The notes beneath the pieces are model-generated. The model made no database searches. It worked only from the letters and a program-made list of their open reading frames with translations, and was not told the origin of the DNA. A stretch of DNA of 64,000 nucleotides from Timema cristinae. Its lineage: Eukaryota > Arthropoda > Insecta > Phasmatodea > Timematidae. Of the stretch, positions 1 to 11,062 are shown piece after piece. The first letter of the stretch is position 1. Each line of letters begins with the position of its first letter. The position numbers were made by a program, and so were the translations under genes. The DNA lies in the NCBI GenBank assembly GCA_039000515.1, contig JBCFYV010009882.1, positions 64,646,817-64,710,816 on the forward strand, given 5' to 3'.

Positions 1-439
1 AAAAATTAAATTGACATTTGTCATATTTGAAGGTACGTCAATAAAATAAAATTAGCTGTACCCGGCATACAAATTTGTAAGCAAGCTTCGCAATTTTTTT
101 CGATACAGCTGATATTTGTGGAGTTGTGGGCGAAATTCCAAAAATTGTTGGGATCACTATTCCATATATTATTATTTTTAATAATGGATACCATGTATGT
201 ATAAGTGTCTAGCAGTTCCTATTCTAAGTAAAATTTATTAGTTTCAGAAACAGACAGATGGAATGGGAAAGCGTTTCCATTACTGTGAAACAAATTATTT
301 GTAATGTACTATTGTCTCAATATAGTTTATTTTGAGGAAAGAAAAGATGTTTTATTTTGTATGTTGTCTTGACAAACCCTGATTTTTTAATATTTGTGTA
401 ACTCACTAATTGGAGTTCATTTTGAATTTGTAATTGTGA

Positions 440-534
440 TGACCACATAGTGTTTGTTTTATTATCGAAATCAATTATGCAACCCAAACGAAAAGCCAAC
501 GTTCGGGCAGGACAACGTCTGTCGGGTCCACTAG
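440..534 (+). mobile_element. Helitron 3' terminus (non-autonomous or truncated copy)
   Basis: The sequence ends in CTAG at 531-534 followed by T. It is preceded by a short imperfect inverted repeat (GACA...TGTC) and the segment 'acgtctgtcgggt'. The same block forms the 3' end of the full Helitron at 45004-45032. Helitrons end in CTRR with a hairpin about 10-12 nt upstream and insert between A and T. The matching TC-type 5' end is not visible upstream, so this copy begins before the window or is truncated. Confidence 0.6.
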
Positions 535-832
535 TCATTTATAATATGCTACCATCCTCACTCACTCGAATGTTCCAGTCAAGGCATATTTTTTTCTTGA
601 GTGGTTTGCTTAGATCTAACTCCAACTTCAGTTATGGTTTAGCTGAGAGCTCAATTCAATAGAATTCAGAAATGTGGGGGGAGGGGGGTGCAACTATTTA
701 AACGTGCCAACCAGGGACTGGCTTTGATTGAGAGAATGGCCACCTGTAGTTTGTTAAAATATTACATGTAGGGTTTAGAGAAATTCGTTTAACTGAATAA
801 TATGATTTGTATAACATATCCTCCAGGAAAAT

Positions 833-890
833 TTCGGCCCACGGACCACATGCAGCCAACCACGTATTTTTATGCGGCCCGCTAAAAATA
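833..890. repeat. GC-rich 'GCGGCCCGC' block, possible hAT-like fragment
   Basis: A small GC-rich island in AT-rich surroundings contains 'cggcccacggaccacatgc' and, about 30 bp on, 'tgcggcccgc'. Similar blocks occur at termini of some hAT-type non-autonomous elements. No TIR pair or target duplication was found, so the assignment is weak. Confidence 0.25.
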
Positions 891-899
891 CCAGCTTAT

Positions 900-1260
900 G
901 TGGGTAAATCAATCGACAAAAAAAAACGTCGACAAGAGTGATAGGACAAAGTGGTCACCAGAAAAGTGATCGACACGCAGAAGCAGCTTAGACTAAGTTG
1001 TTGACACGAATAGGATAATGTGATAGACAGCCAACTGGTGGCCAAACTCTTGGGAGTCTTGGTGGATTGACATGACTTGAACCAACTGCTAGACACGCTT
1101 ATGTACGAATAAAGGAGGATCAAGGGATCTACAGTCAACCGGTCGACACGAGAGAACCAACTGGTAGACAAACGTCATGATGTATCCAGTTAAGAGTGGG
1201 CTAAGTGACCGAAAAGATAATAAATTTCGAACCAATTGCTCGACCACAAAATTTGTTAAA
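900..1260. repeat. Degenerate minisatellite with recurring TNGACA and CCAACTG words
   Basis: The words 'tcgaca', 'ttgaca' and 'tagaca' recur about ten times, spaced by roughly 20-35 bp. They are often accompanied by 'ccaactggt' or 'aactgct'. The spacing is irregular, so this is an old, decayed array. A 91-codon serine-rich minus-strand ORF across it (896-1171) is most simply a by-product of the repeat. Confidence 0.45.
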
Positions 1261-1454
1261 GAATTATATTATACAAAATAAATGATTATTCATTTTCGAA
1301 TTATAATTGATTTATAAACTATGTTTGTCAAAATTCATTGTTTGTGCTTTCCTAGAGTCTTTGCGTTATGTTACGTGAATCCTAAACACAATATAGCTTA
1401 TTTCAGTTAAGCCAACGTTAAGATCAGGGTCATCCCAACATCAATCACAGCAGT

Positions 1455-1690
1455 GCTACCCACGTCAGTGGTCGAATGTTTAAGACAATAGACTGAATTT
1501 CTGGTGACGAGGCTATCAGTGTTAGACACTCAGCCTTGGGTAATGGGGGTGTAATTTCGGTTTTTTCCTAAATAGTTTCTGACCATACTTCTATCTAAAT
1601 GATAGCATATTTCCTTTAAACTCTACATTCCTCATTTATAGGCCAATAGTAAAAATATTCGGATATACCAAATGGGTTGTCAAACATGGT
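1455..1690 (+). mobile_element. Degenerate tRNA-derived SINE
   Basis: The segment starts with 'cgtcagtggtcgaatg' followed by 'taagac', continues to 'ttttttcctaaatagttt', and ends with a block resembling 'cctcatttata'. This is the order of landmarks in the better SINE copies of the window (head, B-box area, TTCCTAAATGGTTT body block). The 3' tail is not preserved. Confidence 0.4.
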
Positions 1691-2018
1691 GCCATAATAA
1701 TTTTATAACAACCTCTGGTAGCAGCCTTAGTGTTCCCCTAGGGATGATATGAAAATATGAAGCAAATTATAATCAAGTCCATAATTAATTATACACCATA
1801 ATATTTTCTTGGTTTTTAATTAATATTAATTGAATAGCTCTACAGTAATTTTTGATCATAAACCCGTATTTTTATTTTAAGTAACCCTCGTTTAGGTGGA
1901 AAGGTAACCAGCTTACCTTGTATGGTCACATTATGGTGCAGCTTAAACTATATGACCATATTTTACTGCTACCTTTTAGGGTAAACTGAGTGTACATCAC
2001 CTACTCTTTTTTTTCTGT

Positions 2019-2262
2019 CACCGAGTCTTATTACCTGTTTACATAATATGAATAGATAATTTCTCTAATGGGGCATGGATGAGGAAGGAAGCATTTTACA
2101 AGTAATCTACCCGTATTTTCTTGGAAAAGCATGGGCTACCATTTAGGAAAAACTACACTCAGTATACCCGACCGGGATTCAAACTCCGATTTCACCATCA
2201 TCAGACTAGTATAAAAAGAGTGACGCCTAAGAGCATTTGGCCACTGAAGTGGGTCATCCTCT
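2019..2262 (-). mobile_element. tRNA-derived SINE, type C
   Basis: Read on the minus strand, the head 'cagtggccaaatgctcttagg' (A-box region) is followed by the B-box-like 'gagtttgaatcc'. Then come 'tttttcctaaatggta' and, at the left edge, the conserved tail as 'caccgagtcttattacctg'. These landmarks match the other SINE copies. A 76-codon minus ORF (2136-2366) overlaps it and is not a gene. Confidence 0.6.
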
Positions 2263-2479
2263 ACTAAAGCCCTGTCCGCATAGTCTGTAAACTCCATTTC
2301 CATATTGTCCTTAACAATTTTACTCGCATCCAGAGAGCCCATATCCTTAATTACGGGACGTGCCAACCAATGGAAAAGACTGAGACTGTTACCTATAATA
2401 AGCCAAATGTGTAAACAAAAATATTTTCTGATTTAACCAGTTAATCATATTTACATTACCTCTTCCATATAAATATTGT

Positions 2480-3150
2480 AAGTTTGTTCCCATAATTGTT
2501 AAATTTAACGTTTTTCTGTTTTCTGACTGTCCCACAAAAATTTAAAACAGTAAAATCTGGTAAAACCTCCTTAAAGCCCTATAAATGTTTCAATAACCTT
2601 AATGCCACCACAAATATTCCAAGAGTAGTCTCTGTGCTTTACTGCACTCAAAATCCTCGACGTATTTTCGTTGGTTTCTTTCAAGCCAGCTGCATGAAAT
2701 AGAGGAACTGATGTATATTTATTTCCATTACGCAATGAAACTACTTTCGAACTTGAGTTTGATGCATGATTAATTATTCTTTTTCATGGGTTGTGTTCAA
2801 TGGCTAATTATTTCATAATACCTCTAATTTCTTTCTCATACTTACCTTAGTAATGAAGTACATGGAATATACTTCATTAGGTTGTTGATACAATGTTATT
2901 TTAGTTCCTGCTTCAAGTAATTTCCATTGCTGTAAACGGGAACCATTAATTTCAAATTGATCTTTGGTTAGCTTCATGTCATGAAATCAGTCAATCAAAT
3001 ACTCTTGTTCAATTAAATGTTACGTGTTATCAATTCTAGGTTGGTATTCCAAATCCTTAGAAGTTGATGGTTCAGTAGAGATTGAAACACATTCATCTAC
3101 ACTATCTTCATCTCATTCTTTTGGGGGAAGCTACCACCATATTTTCACTA
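2480..3150 (-). pseudogene. Decayed transposon-associated ORF of an arthropod family
   Basis: Minus-strand translation gives broken but recognisable segments: 'SRLQQWKLLEAGTKITLY' near 2880-2925, 'YSWNICGGIKVIETF' near 2585-2630 and 'GGFTRFYCF' followed by 'LWDSQK' near 2525-2570. I recall this order from large uncharacterised ORFs that recur in many copies in arthropod assemblies, where the conserved words are close to SRLQQWNLL, WNICGDLKV and FCCFLCxWDSR. An acidic Ser-rich stretch precedes it (about 3070-3140). Several stops and frameshifts show it is dead. The putative donor 'aaggtaagtatg' near 2846 first made part of it look like a host exon. The exact transposon class is not known to me. 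Confidence 0.5.
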
Positions 3151-4345
3151 TACGGTACAGGCCTTATTGCCGATAATATTTTCGGATATTTGAATCTCTG
3201 CTTGGATTATTTTGATATCTCTGATATTTTTGTCATTCGGAATTCGCAATCATCAACGTGGTTGCATGGTTTTTGACACACCATATATACATCAAAAGGC
3301 ATTTTTTTTTAGTTTTCCATATAGCCACATCTTCAGATTAATTGTGAAGTTAATACAGCATCTATATAGACCTGTGTCTGTCCTGGTCACTAATATTTCA
3401 ACCAAAATACAAGGAATATGCACGTTTATTATTGCTAAAGATTTATTTTCTCAGAGTTATCATTGTAAGCCCATAACACATCTAGCAGAAATTGACATGG
3501 TGAGTAAGACAGTTTATTTCTTCATCAATGTTATAACAATACACTGGTAGACAGAACACAAAGATAAAAACATTCTGCAATCAAACTCTGATAAACCACT
3601 CGGGCTGTAGCTGTTTTTCCGTAACTAATAGAGCTCTCGTGTGAGTATATACGCTGTACAAAACCGATACTCTCTTTGACACGACTGCCATCTATAAGCA
3701 AGTGCAAAAAATATTTGGTTATGTCTCCGATCATTGTAATAATTTTATTATAAGTTAATATTATTTTTGAGTGCAACAATTAAGCTTATATAATATAATA
3801 GATCAGTGCCATATTCCATTCACTAAAACGCCGAGAGATACATGTAAACTCAAAAATATGTATGTACCAACATTGCCATATTAAAATTGATTTGGTATAT
3901 CCGAGAACTATAACCACAAATGTACTAAAAAACGGCCAACATTTTGCTGGAGGTAAACATCATGTTGACTGGCTTAATGTGGGAATTGTTGATAACAAAA
4001 TATGTGAGCAGTTCACTCAGCTTTTGTGTACTTTTTTCTCCAGCTGTTTATATTCCTAGTAAGTAATCGAGGAGGTTATAACTTCATTTTGTTAATATGT
4101 CAAATAATAATTAGATTTATTATTGTCTAACTAATATTTTAATAGGTGAGCAAATATACACAACACGTTATCTAATATTCAATTCTGTCATGCTAGGCTC
4201 TTCTAAATATAATATCTAGACTATGAATTTTAATAAACTAATATTATTTTATAGATAGGAACAAAATAATTGTTGATAAAACACCATTCAGCGGTAATCT
4301 AAATAATAAAAAGCAAATCAAAATGCTCTATATTACTACCTAACA
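3151..4345. other. AT-rich intronic or intergenic DNA, no feature seen
   Basis: Short ORFs on both strands (for example 3212-3550 plus and 3531-3779 minus) have no recognisable motif, and the opposing strands are open by chance. I see no repeats or splice-bounded exons here. Confidence 0.5.
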
Positions 4346-4348
4346 TAC

Positions 4349-4429
4349 CTGTGCTACTTTCTCTCCCATGTTAGGTGTATGCAGAGCTCCTTGGAAGAAT
4401 TTGGCAGAACCATTGTCTTGAATCGAAAA
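4349..4429 (-). CDS. Internal exon of an unidentified multi-exon gene (most 3' exon seen)
   Basis: On the minus strand a T-rich acceptor ('tcttatttttacag') precedes an 81-bp open stretch of exactly 27 codons, followed by the donor CACAG|GTATGT. Translation begins FSIQDNGSAKFF and ends GEKVAQ, phase 0 at both ends. The upstream candidate exon at 17903-18057 also ends in phase 0, so the two join in frame. The exon is too short to appear among long ORFs. The protein segment is not recognised. No further exon was found to the left, so the 3' end of the gene is probably beyond the window. Confidence 0.65.
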
Positions 4430-5280
4430 CTGTAAAAATAAGACAAATGAAAAAAGAAAGCCAAGCTTAGAAATGTGGTCAGCACATTTTAGTGGGAAAT
4501 TGCCATACTTTTAAATGAAAAAAAGAGTGCACTTATAGGATTGAAATTTTGTATTTGGGATTTAATTAATTTTACTAAGCATCGCGAGCATCCAATATTA
4601 AACATGCGTCTAGGTTTTGTTATAATTATGTCACACTATGTGTAAATAAATCTCATTCAAACATACAACCAAATGAAAAAGTTGCATTTATAAATTCATA
4701 ATAGTACATTACCTGCAAAGGGGCAGCCCGAAATAAATGATGTGTCCGGGCGGGATTGCTTTTTGGACACCCCACGTATAACCGGTGTATAGTTGGAAAA
4801 TATGAAAATAATCTCCAAACCTAACATAGCTTAAACATGATTTAAATAAGCTAAGACTTTGCAACCTAAAACCTGACGTAATCTAGACGTATTAGGAAAA
4901 CAATTTGAATAGAATCTTCATAAATAATAGCTATACTCCAAATTTTTCACTACGATATTTTAAAAAACGGTGAGGATTACAAACAAAACTATAATAAAAT
5001 GTTTTGTAAAATATTTTCCCATCATATATTTTGTTATAACAAACACTTTGATATAATGAACGTTTTACGAGATAATTACAGAAAACTGTCTTAAGCAACA
5101 ATTTTCTCAAGATGGTAGATGTAAAAGAACTTTTTAATAGTGGCAAAACGTATATCCTATTTTACTCACAGTAAAAACTATACCAATATGTCAAATTTCC
5201 TTTTAGTATCGAAAAACAAACGATTGTCTAGCTTAGCAGCTCAACTATATCTCCCAGGCTACGTTGGGTTTTGTTTAGAG
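4430..5280. other. Intron-like AT-rich DNA, no feature seen
   Basis: Low-GC sequence with many stops in all frames. The 71-codon minus ORF at 4931-5146 shows no motif. Confidence 0.5.
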
Positions 5281-5289
5281 GCTATTTTC

Positions 5290-5330
5290 TTATAACACCC
5301 AGGTTACGTTAGGTTAAGTTAGGTTGGTGC
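5290..5330. repeat. Short interstitial TTAGG-like run
   Basis: 'gttacgttaggttaagttaggttgg' is a degenerate run of TTAGG words, the arthropod telomere unit. It is too short and diverged to be a telomere. Confidence 0.5.
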
Positions 5331-5734
5331 TCTGTTAGCCTCCTTTCCCCCTCCTCAAATTGGTGACCCGGGCAGCCAGCTCGCCTGGCGCTTAATCTGT
5401 CCCTTTACCTTCATATGAAATATTAGAAATTTATTCTTTTGATGAAAAGTACCAGATATAAATAATCAGTGTTTATATACAATATATGTACAAGCATTTT
5501 GAAATTTTACATGTAATGAACGAAGTGATTAACCAGGTAACTATGAAAAATGACCGGGTACTATGCATAGTCACCAAAGCAGTTGGGTAAAGTGATAAAT
5601 ATCTGTTAATTTATCATTTTGACCGGGCAGTATGCATAATTATCCTTGTTCTTTGGGATACGTGAAAAAGGGTGCTGTACTACGTCACTGCTAGAGTGGG
5701 AACAATGAATAACCGACCACCTGCCAGCCAATTA

Positions 5735-5912
5735 ATGTCTAACTAACATAACCTAACCTACCCTAACTATCCTATCCTAACTAACCTAACTTAACTAACC
5801 TAATTAACATATCATAACTAATTAAACTAACCTAAACTAACTAACCTAACTAACTTATCCTAATTAACATAACCTTACTAACCTTACCTTATTAACCTAA
5901 CCAACTAACTAA
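5735..5912. repeat. Degenerate CCTAA/TTAGG-type array
   Basis: About 180 bp is built from CTAAC, CCTAA, CCTTA and ACTAA words ('taacctaacctaccctaac' and similar). This is an interstitial TTAGG-like array, heavily mutated, and it abuts the SINE that starts at 5914. Confidence 0.65.
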
Positions 5913-5913
5913 A

Positions 5914-6160
5914 ACCCGCCTCGGTGGCGTAGTTGGCTAACGTGTTTGTCGTGTTGAGCTCGACTGCTGAGGACGGGGGGATCGAGGTTCGAATCTCAGT
6001 CGGGTGAACTGGGGTGGTTTTCCCTAAATGGTTTTCCACTCTCCCTCCACGCAAATGCGGGTTCACTTCCTCTAATTCAAACTTCCCAATTCCTAAATCC
6101 ATTAACGTAATTAGTACTTAAAGCGTATAACCCGAACGGGTAGTAAGACGTGGTGCTAAA

Positions 6161-6209
<49 letters not shown>

Positions 6210-6210
6210 T
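5914..6210 (+). mobile_element. tRNA-derived SINE, type A, with (ATT)n tail
   Basis: A well-preserved copy. The A-box-like 'tggcgtagttggctaac' is at 5925-5941 and the B-box 'ggttcgaatct' at 5986-5996. The body contains 'tttccctaaatggttttcc' and the tail 'acgggtagtaagacgtggtgc', followed by an (ATT)n run (6162-6210). RNA polymerase III would transcribe it from these boxes. A 65-codon minus ORF (5905-6102) inside it is an artefact of the SINE. Confidence 0.9.
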
Positions 6211-7600
6211 TTCTTAACAGATAATTTGTTAAACATAGTCATAAATAAGGTATTGTCTACAATAAAGGTTTAATCTATTCAAACGATTAGGAAATAATAA
6301 AAAGTATTACTTTAATTTAATTCATTTTCTTTGAAGGGAGCCCTTTATGCGATTTAATTCATAGTTTTTAGATTTCACTTCTGATGAAAATTGAGTTTGA
6401 GACCAAGTGTGGTCTGAAACTAGTTTTTAGTTTGGTGTTTAGCCAGGAAAGTATGAAAGTCTAGCAGCTAATTACAAATGTTGTCGCCTGATCTTGTGAC
6501 GGCACCTATGTAAAATAATTTCAAAACCTATTATATATGTAATTTTAAATATATCAATAAATATAGATAAAAAGTATTGTTGGTGTTCATCGATTATAGT
6601 TGATTTTGGGCATTTAGTTTATTGCGATAAGTGAAAAAATACATTAATATTAAACTGGTCATTAGAATTGATTTTTATTTAATATACTAGCATTTTACCA
6701 CGGGATCACTCACATTAAACATTGCATCGTCACATTCGACAACTTCAAATGCTAGAAAAGAGGGAAACTTATTAAAGAGCAGTTTTTATGTGCTTACGAA
6801 GAGTCATGAATAAACACCGACTCACCCCCTTCTGCTCCCCATCTACACCACTGATCGTATCACTTGCCATCATCTGTACCCAACATACCAGCCGCAACCA
6901 ATATGCATTGCCTACACATGATGTTTAGACACTACTTCGCACGAGATAGAGGGATGTAATATCACTTAACCTGTATTCTTAAATATAAAAAGTATAACAG
7001 AAGTAGTTCCGTTACGATCCGATGTGTACCTTTTTTGTTTACTGGAAACAAACAGACGGAATCAAACGTACAGAGCTAAAGGCTTATTGTATGTTTAGAT
7101 TATAATTTATATGTCAGTAAAAAATATATTCATGCATACTGAGTGAAGTAATTAATTAAAAAATGCTGCAATTTAGATACAAAATAGCTAAGGAACTATT
7201 ATATGCACACCCAAGACAAAATAAAGTGAGATATTCTCTGCTTCATAGGGACAGAAAAAAAGTTCAATTTTACGTCATTGTAGGCCTATTTAAAGTTTTA
7301 TGTGGATAATAAATTTGGTTATTGCATCATGATATGTAGGTGGTACCAGATCTATGAACAATTATGACCAAGTTCAGTGAAATAAAAACACTTTTTTTGG
7401 CAGTGGTAACGATACTTAGGAACTAATTACTTTCGAGAAAGGATCCATTCTAATTGGGGTCAACTTATTTCAAATAAGCATTTCCTACGACAGATTTTCA
7501 CCAACATAACTCAATATAGATGAAATAAATAGCCAAGCTACTATATTTTGTTAGTTACGATTATAGCCTCATATAAATATTATATTCTTTGAATTGAAAA
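6211..7600. other. AT-rich unique-looking DNA, no feature seen
   Basis: No open frames with recognisable motifs, no clear repeats and no splice-bounded exons were seen. Confidence 0.5.
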
Positions 7601-7602
7601 TT

Positions 7603-7690
7603 TACACCTGGGCACGCGAATTGAACCCAGGATATTCGGCTTACTACACCAATACTCTAACCATTGTGCTATCAAGGAGTTGTCCCGTAC
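7603..7690 (-). repeat. tRNA-like sequence, probably a SINE head
   Basis: On the minus strand 'tagcacaatggttagag' resembles a tRNA D-arm/A-box and 'cctgggttcaattc' a T-arm/B-box, about 33 bp apart. The acceptor ends do not pair well ('cttgat' against 'cccagg' regions), so it is not a convincing functional tRNA. It differs from the other SINE heads in the window. Confidence 0.45.
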
Positions 7691-7721
7691 CCAGGGTTAT
7701 TCTTCACTAAATATTGAGTAT

Positions 7722-7893
7722 GACCTGCTGACTGCCGATGACAGGGAAGTTGGGGTTTAAATCCTGGTCGGGTATAATGTGTAAAGGCGGGTATATTTAT
7801 TCTAAATTCAAATTTCTCATCCTTAACTCATTAGCGTAGTTAGTACAGTAAATGCGCATATAGCCTGACACCGGTTTTAGGACGAGTTGTTAA
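7722..7893 (+). mobile_element. 5'-truncated or degenerate SINE
   Basis: 'ctgccgatgacagggaag' and 'ggggtttaaatcctggtcggg' match the anticodon-to-B-box section of type C SINEs. They are followed by 'ctaaattcaaatttctcatcc' and 'attagcgtagttagtac'. The A-box end and the tail are poorly kept. Confidence 0.5.
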
Positions 7894-7899
7894 CAAAAA

Positions 7900-9590
7900 C
7901 AAGAGTTTTGGGTATATATCCAAAACTCACATATACGACAACCTTGTTAAGAAAAGACTGTTCAGAAGAAGAGTCTAGTGTAGATAAACTTAAAAATTGG
8001 ATATGTTAACACGATTATAATTTGACCCCAACGTAAGTGTGGATGAGGAAGATGAAGAAATTTCAGACCATAGCCAGTGGTACGTTTTTGAAACACACTA
8101 CTGCAAAAATGACCCATCTAGCGTTCAATATCAACAATCAACACCCTGTTCGTAAACAACAGGTCAAATCAACAAATATCATGTTAACCTTTGGCCAATC
8201 CACCCACTAAATATTATATTCAAAGACAGATGAGGATCAGAGATAGCTCAGAAAAAGTATATTATTGAAACAAAAAGATTTGATAAACTAACTAATTTTC
8301 AGTATTTCAACGATTCAGTGAAAATTTACCCCAGATCCAGATCCAGTGCAAACACAGCTATCCCAAGAAGCCAATTTAAGAAGGCTGAATCTTACAAGGA
8401 GACAATAGTTCCCATTTCTGTTAGCAAATTTTCTGAATACAACAGTAATATCAGAATTCTTAATAGTAGTATTGATAACAAAAGTATAATACATTGCTTT
8501 AAAACAGTCTCGAATTAAAATTAAAGTATCTCATATTAAAATAAAGGTTATATAATAAACATAAGATACATTGGTTAGTCTTACTAATTGGGTGAATATT
8601 TAAAAGCTATATATGTGTCTAGACAATTATCACTCTATACCAAATAGAGACATTTATTTATAAAGCCGTTCACAGACTATGAGTCACTTGTAGTTAAGTT
8701 TTTAAATTCATTATAAGATTAACAGTGAAGAAAATATTGACTGCTTAACAAGACGGGTGGAATTAGTATTATGATGATTTCTAATATGGAAAGCTTACTG
8801 TCTAAATAAGACCAATACGGTCCTTCACAAGAAAAGAAAAAAAATTCGAGCTGTATATGCTCATTTGAAAGCAAGACTTTGTTGACTAGTGGTAAGCTCA
8901 ACTGAGAAAAGGAGTATGTTTTTGGAATTAGTAAACATTTTCAGTGAGTAAGAAGTCTTGATCCAAGATGCTTTTTTGAAAGTAGGATAAAAGGGTGAAA
9001 TGGTGAAAAATTTAGTAAAATCTCCAGCAGACCTCACCAGTTTAAATCAATCTTCATCAAATGATTCAAAACAAATACCTAATAGGGATCGCGTATTTAA
9101 CAGGATTCAAACCCCGGAGGAATCTCTAAACAGCTATTTACTAAATCCAAACCCACATGCACAGGCTAGGTGGATTTTCTTAAACTCAAATTATAGACCG
9201 TTTATTCGCAAATTTACGGGAGACGCGAGGTTCATGCCATCACTTGTTTATTACAATTAGCGGTTCGCCACTAACAACATCATAAGGAACTGGATGATTA
9301 TGACAAGAAAGAGCTTGCTACATTATCAGTTGAATCCTATTTTAGAAATAATAACGCAAGTAATATTAACCTAGGAACGTTCAGCCCTGTTTCTATTCTA
9401 ATTAAATACCAGTTTTAGAAAGAACAAGGATATGCCATCCGGGGATCATGAATACTACAGGTGTCAATACCATCTAGTGCGAGGATGTATTAAATAAATT
9501 CAGAGTGACTTAGCAGTTTCAAACAACCCTTCAATTTCCAGACCATGACATCAGGGGAGAGTAACAATTTAACAATCATCATTTATGATA
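7900..9590. other. AT-rich DNA without supported genes
   Basis: Two ORFs (8318-8518 plus, 66 codons; 9000-9260 plus, 86 codons) have no recognisable motif and lack supporting signals. The second contains 'ggattcaaaccccgg', a B-box-like word that may come from an old SINE. Confidence 0.4.
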
Positions 9591-9600
9591 ATATTAATTA

Positions 9601-9630
9601 GGGCATTACACATACGTGTGTGTAATGCCC
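9601..9630. repeat. Perfect 12-bp inverted repeat with 6-bp centre
   Basis: 'gggcattacaca' and 'tgtgtaatgccc' flank the centre TACGTG. The sequence can form a 12-bp stem in either strand. It may be a transposon end-to-end junction or a short foldback. Nothing else in the window matches it. Confidence 0.8.
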
Positions 9631-10008
9631 TCATATTAGTGTTTGCTAGTTTCAACTTGTATTATATCCAGTGTAATTGTAACTGTAAGCTGTAATCTCG
9701 AGAGTATTGTAACCCTAAGTGAGAATCACTGTTCGGTAGTTTCTGTCTCTGTTGGAAGAGACGTGACCTCCGTTGTCATTGGTCAATAGAAAGAAAGGAA
9801 CGTGATTCGCGAGGCCAAGACCCTTAGGTTCGTAGCCAGGTGCATTGACCACATTACCACGGGGTTGGTTATTAATTGCCAAGAAGTTATCCCTTTAATA
9901 AATTAGATTTTTTTTTGCAATGTCTTGGTCATTGAAAATAATTTATGTACGAAATGTAAATGAAAACTTAATGAAAAATCAAAATGCTTAAGTGTCAATT
10001 TTATAAAA

Positions 10009-10290
10009 TGATAATAATAATAATAATAATACCTGCTTTGGTGGCCACATAGTCTAAGGCATCACTCTCATGTTATACTAGACTGCCAATGACAGGGAGA
10101 TCTGAATTCGAATCCAGGGCCGGTTGCACTGAGGCTAGTCTTTCCTAAAAGGTTTCACCAGTCTCCCTCCCCGCAAGTGCTGATACACTTAATCTAAATT
10201 CAACCTTAGTCATTCTTAACTGATTAGAATAATTAGTACATGTGCATATAATTTGAATAATTAGTAATATTTAGTGCCAGTTTTATTTAT
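10009..10290 (+). mobile_element. tRNA-derived SINE, type C, preceded by (AAT)n
   Basis: The head 'tttggtggccacatagtctaa' is followed by 'gacagggagatctgaattcg' (B-box region 'gaattcgaatcc'), 'ctttcctaaaaggttt', 'ctccctccccgcaagtgc' and 'agaataattagtac'. The (AAT)n run at 10009-10031 lies just 5' and may be the tail of an earlier insertion. The last part of the tail is eroded. Confidence 0.7.
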
Positions 10291-10504
10291 TATAACACGT
10301 TTTTAGTTATTTTTATATATTTGTTATGTCTAATGTATTGAAATTTAATATACTTTATTGGTCATGAAAAGCTTTAAATTTTATAAAAAAAAGTTTGAAA
10401 GTCAAACCTCATAACAATAAATAGTTCATAGTATTCATGTAAAATACTTTTTTCTTTGTTGATAGTGTCATAACCTAACTTCACGTTTACGCAAAAATAA
10501 ATTA

Positions 10505-10770
10505 GGAACAAATAAAACGTTTTGTGGAATTATCGAGAAAAAACTATGAACAAACGATCGCAACCATAAAAATAACATTTTTTTAAAAAATGTGGGGGCC
10601 TATCGTAGAGTCACGTCGACCTTTCCCTCACCCCAAATATAAACATATCATTTGTGGGCCTATCAAAATGGAACAAACTAAAATATTTTCGGAACAATCC
10701 GGAACAAACGAATGCAATCATAAAAACCTGAATTTTTAAAAGTGGTGGGCCCAACTTCACGTACGTGAAT
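10505..10770. repeat. Two-copy direct duplication, about 165-bp period
   Basis: The segment at about 10505-10615 ('ggaacaaataaaacg', 'gaacaaacgatcgcaaccat', 'gggggcctatcg') is echoed at about 10669-10770 ('ggaacaaactaaaat', 'gaacaaacgaatgcaatcat', 'ggtgggccc'). The copies have diverged considerably. Confidence 0.5.
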
Positions 10771-11062
10771 TCCAAGAAGGCAAGAGGCTGAGAAAAACAG
10801 TCTCGAGAGTGTCGAGATGTGTTCAAGTGAGCCAAGGCGTGAACGACCCATCGACCATGGGCGAGAATGAACTAGCAGTTCAGGAATAAAACCTTTGAAT
10901 TTGGGTCTCTGAAACTTTTTACGAACACACTCACACCTTAAACCTCAGTTGGAACATGTCCCTTAAAGTAAATTTAACCTTATAACGATAGTAAACTGAT
11001 CATCTCACGTACTTCCTTTCTCCATGATAGATACCTTAACCCTTGATTCCCAGGCCTCTCTG

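Noticed and set aside
2846..2935. Fifth host-gene exon (AG acceptor at 'gtttacag', donor GTAAGT)
   Set aside because: The open frame continues upstream through the acceptor as SRLQQWKLL..., part of a transposon-associated ORF, so the splice signals are coincidental.
5735..5912. Telomere end
   Set aside because: The CCTAA-type array is short, heavily mutated and flanked by ordinary sequence with a SINE, so it is interstitial.
7603..7690. Functional tRNA gene on the minus strand
   Set aside because: Acceptor-stem ends do not pair, so it is better read as a SINE head or tRNA relic.
9600..9930. Solo LTR of a retrotransposon
   Set aside because: The block has an AATAAA-like signal and a GC-richer body, but no matching TG...CA ends, target duplication or second copy was found.
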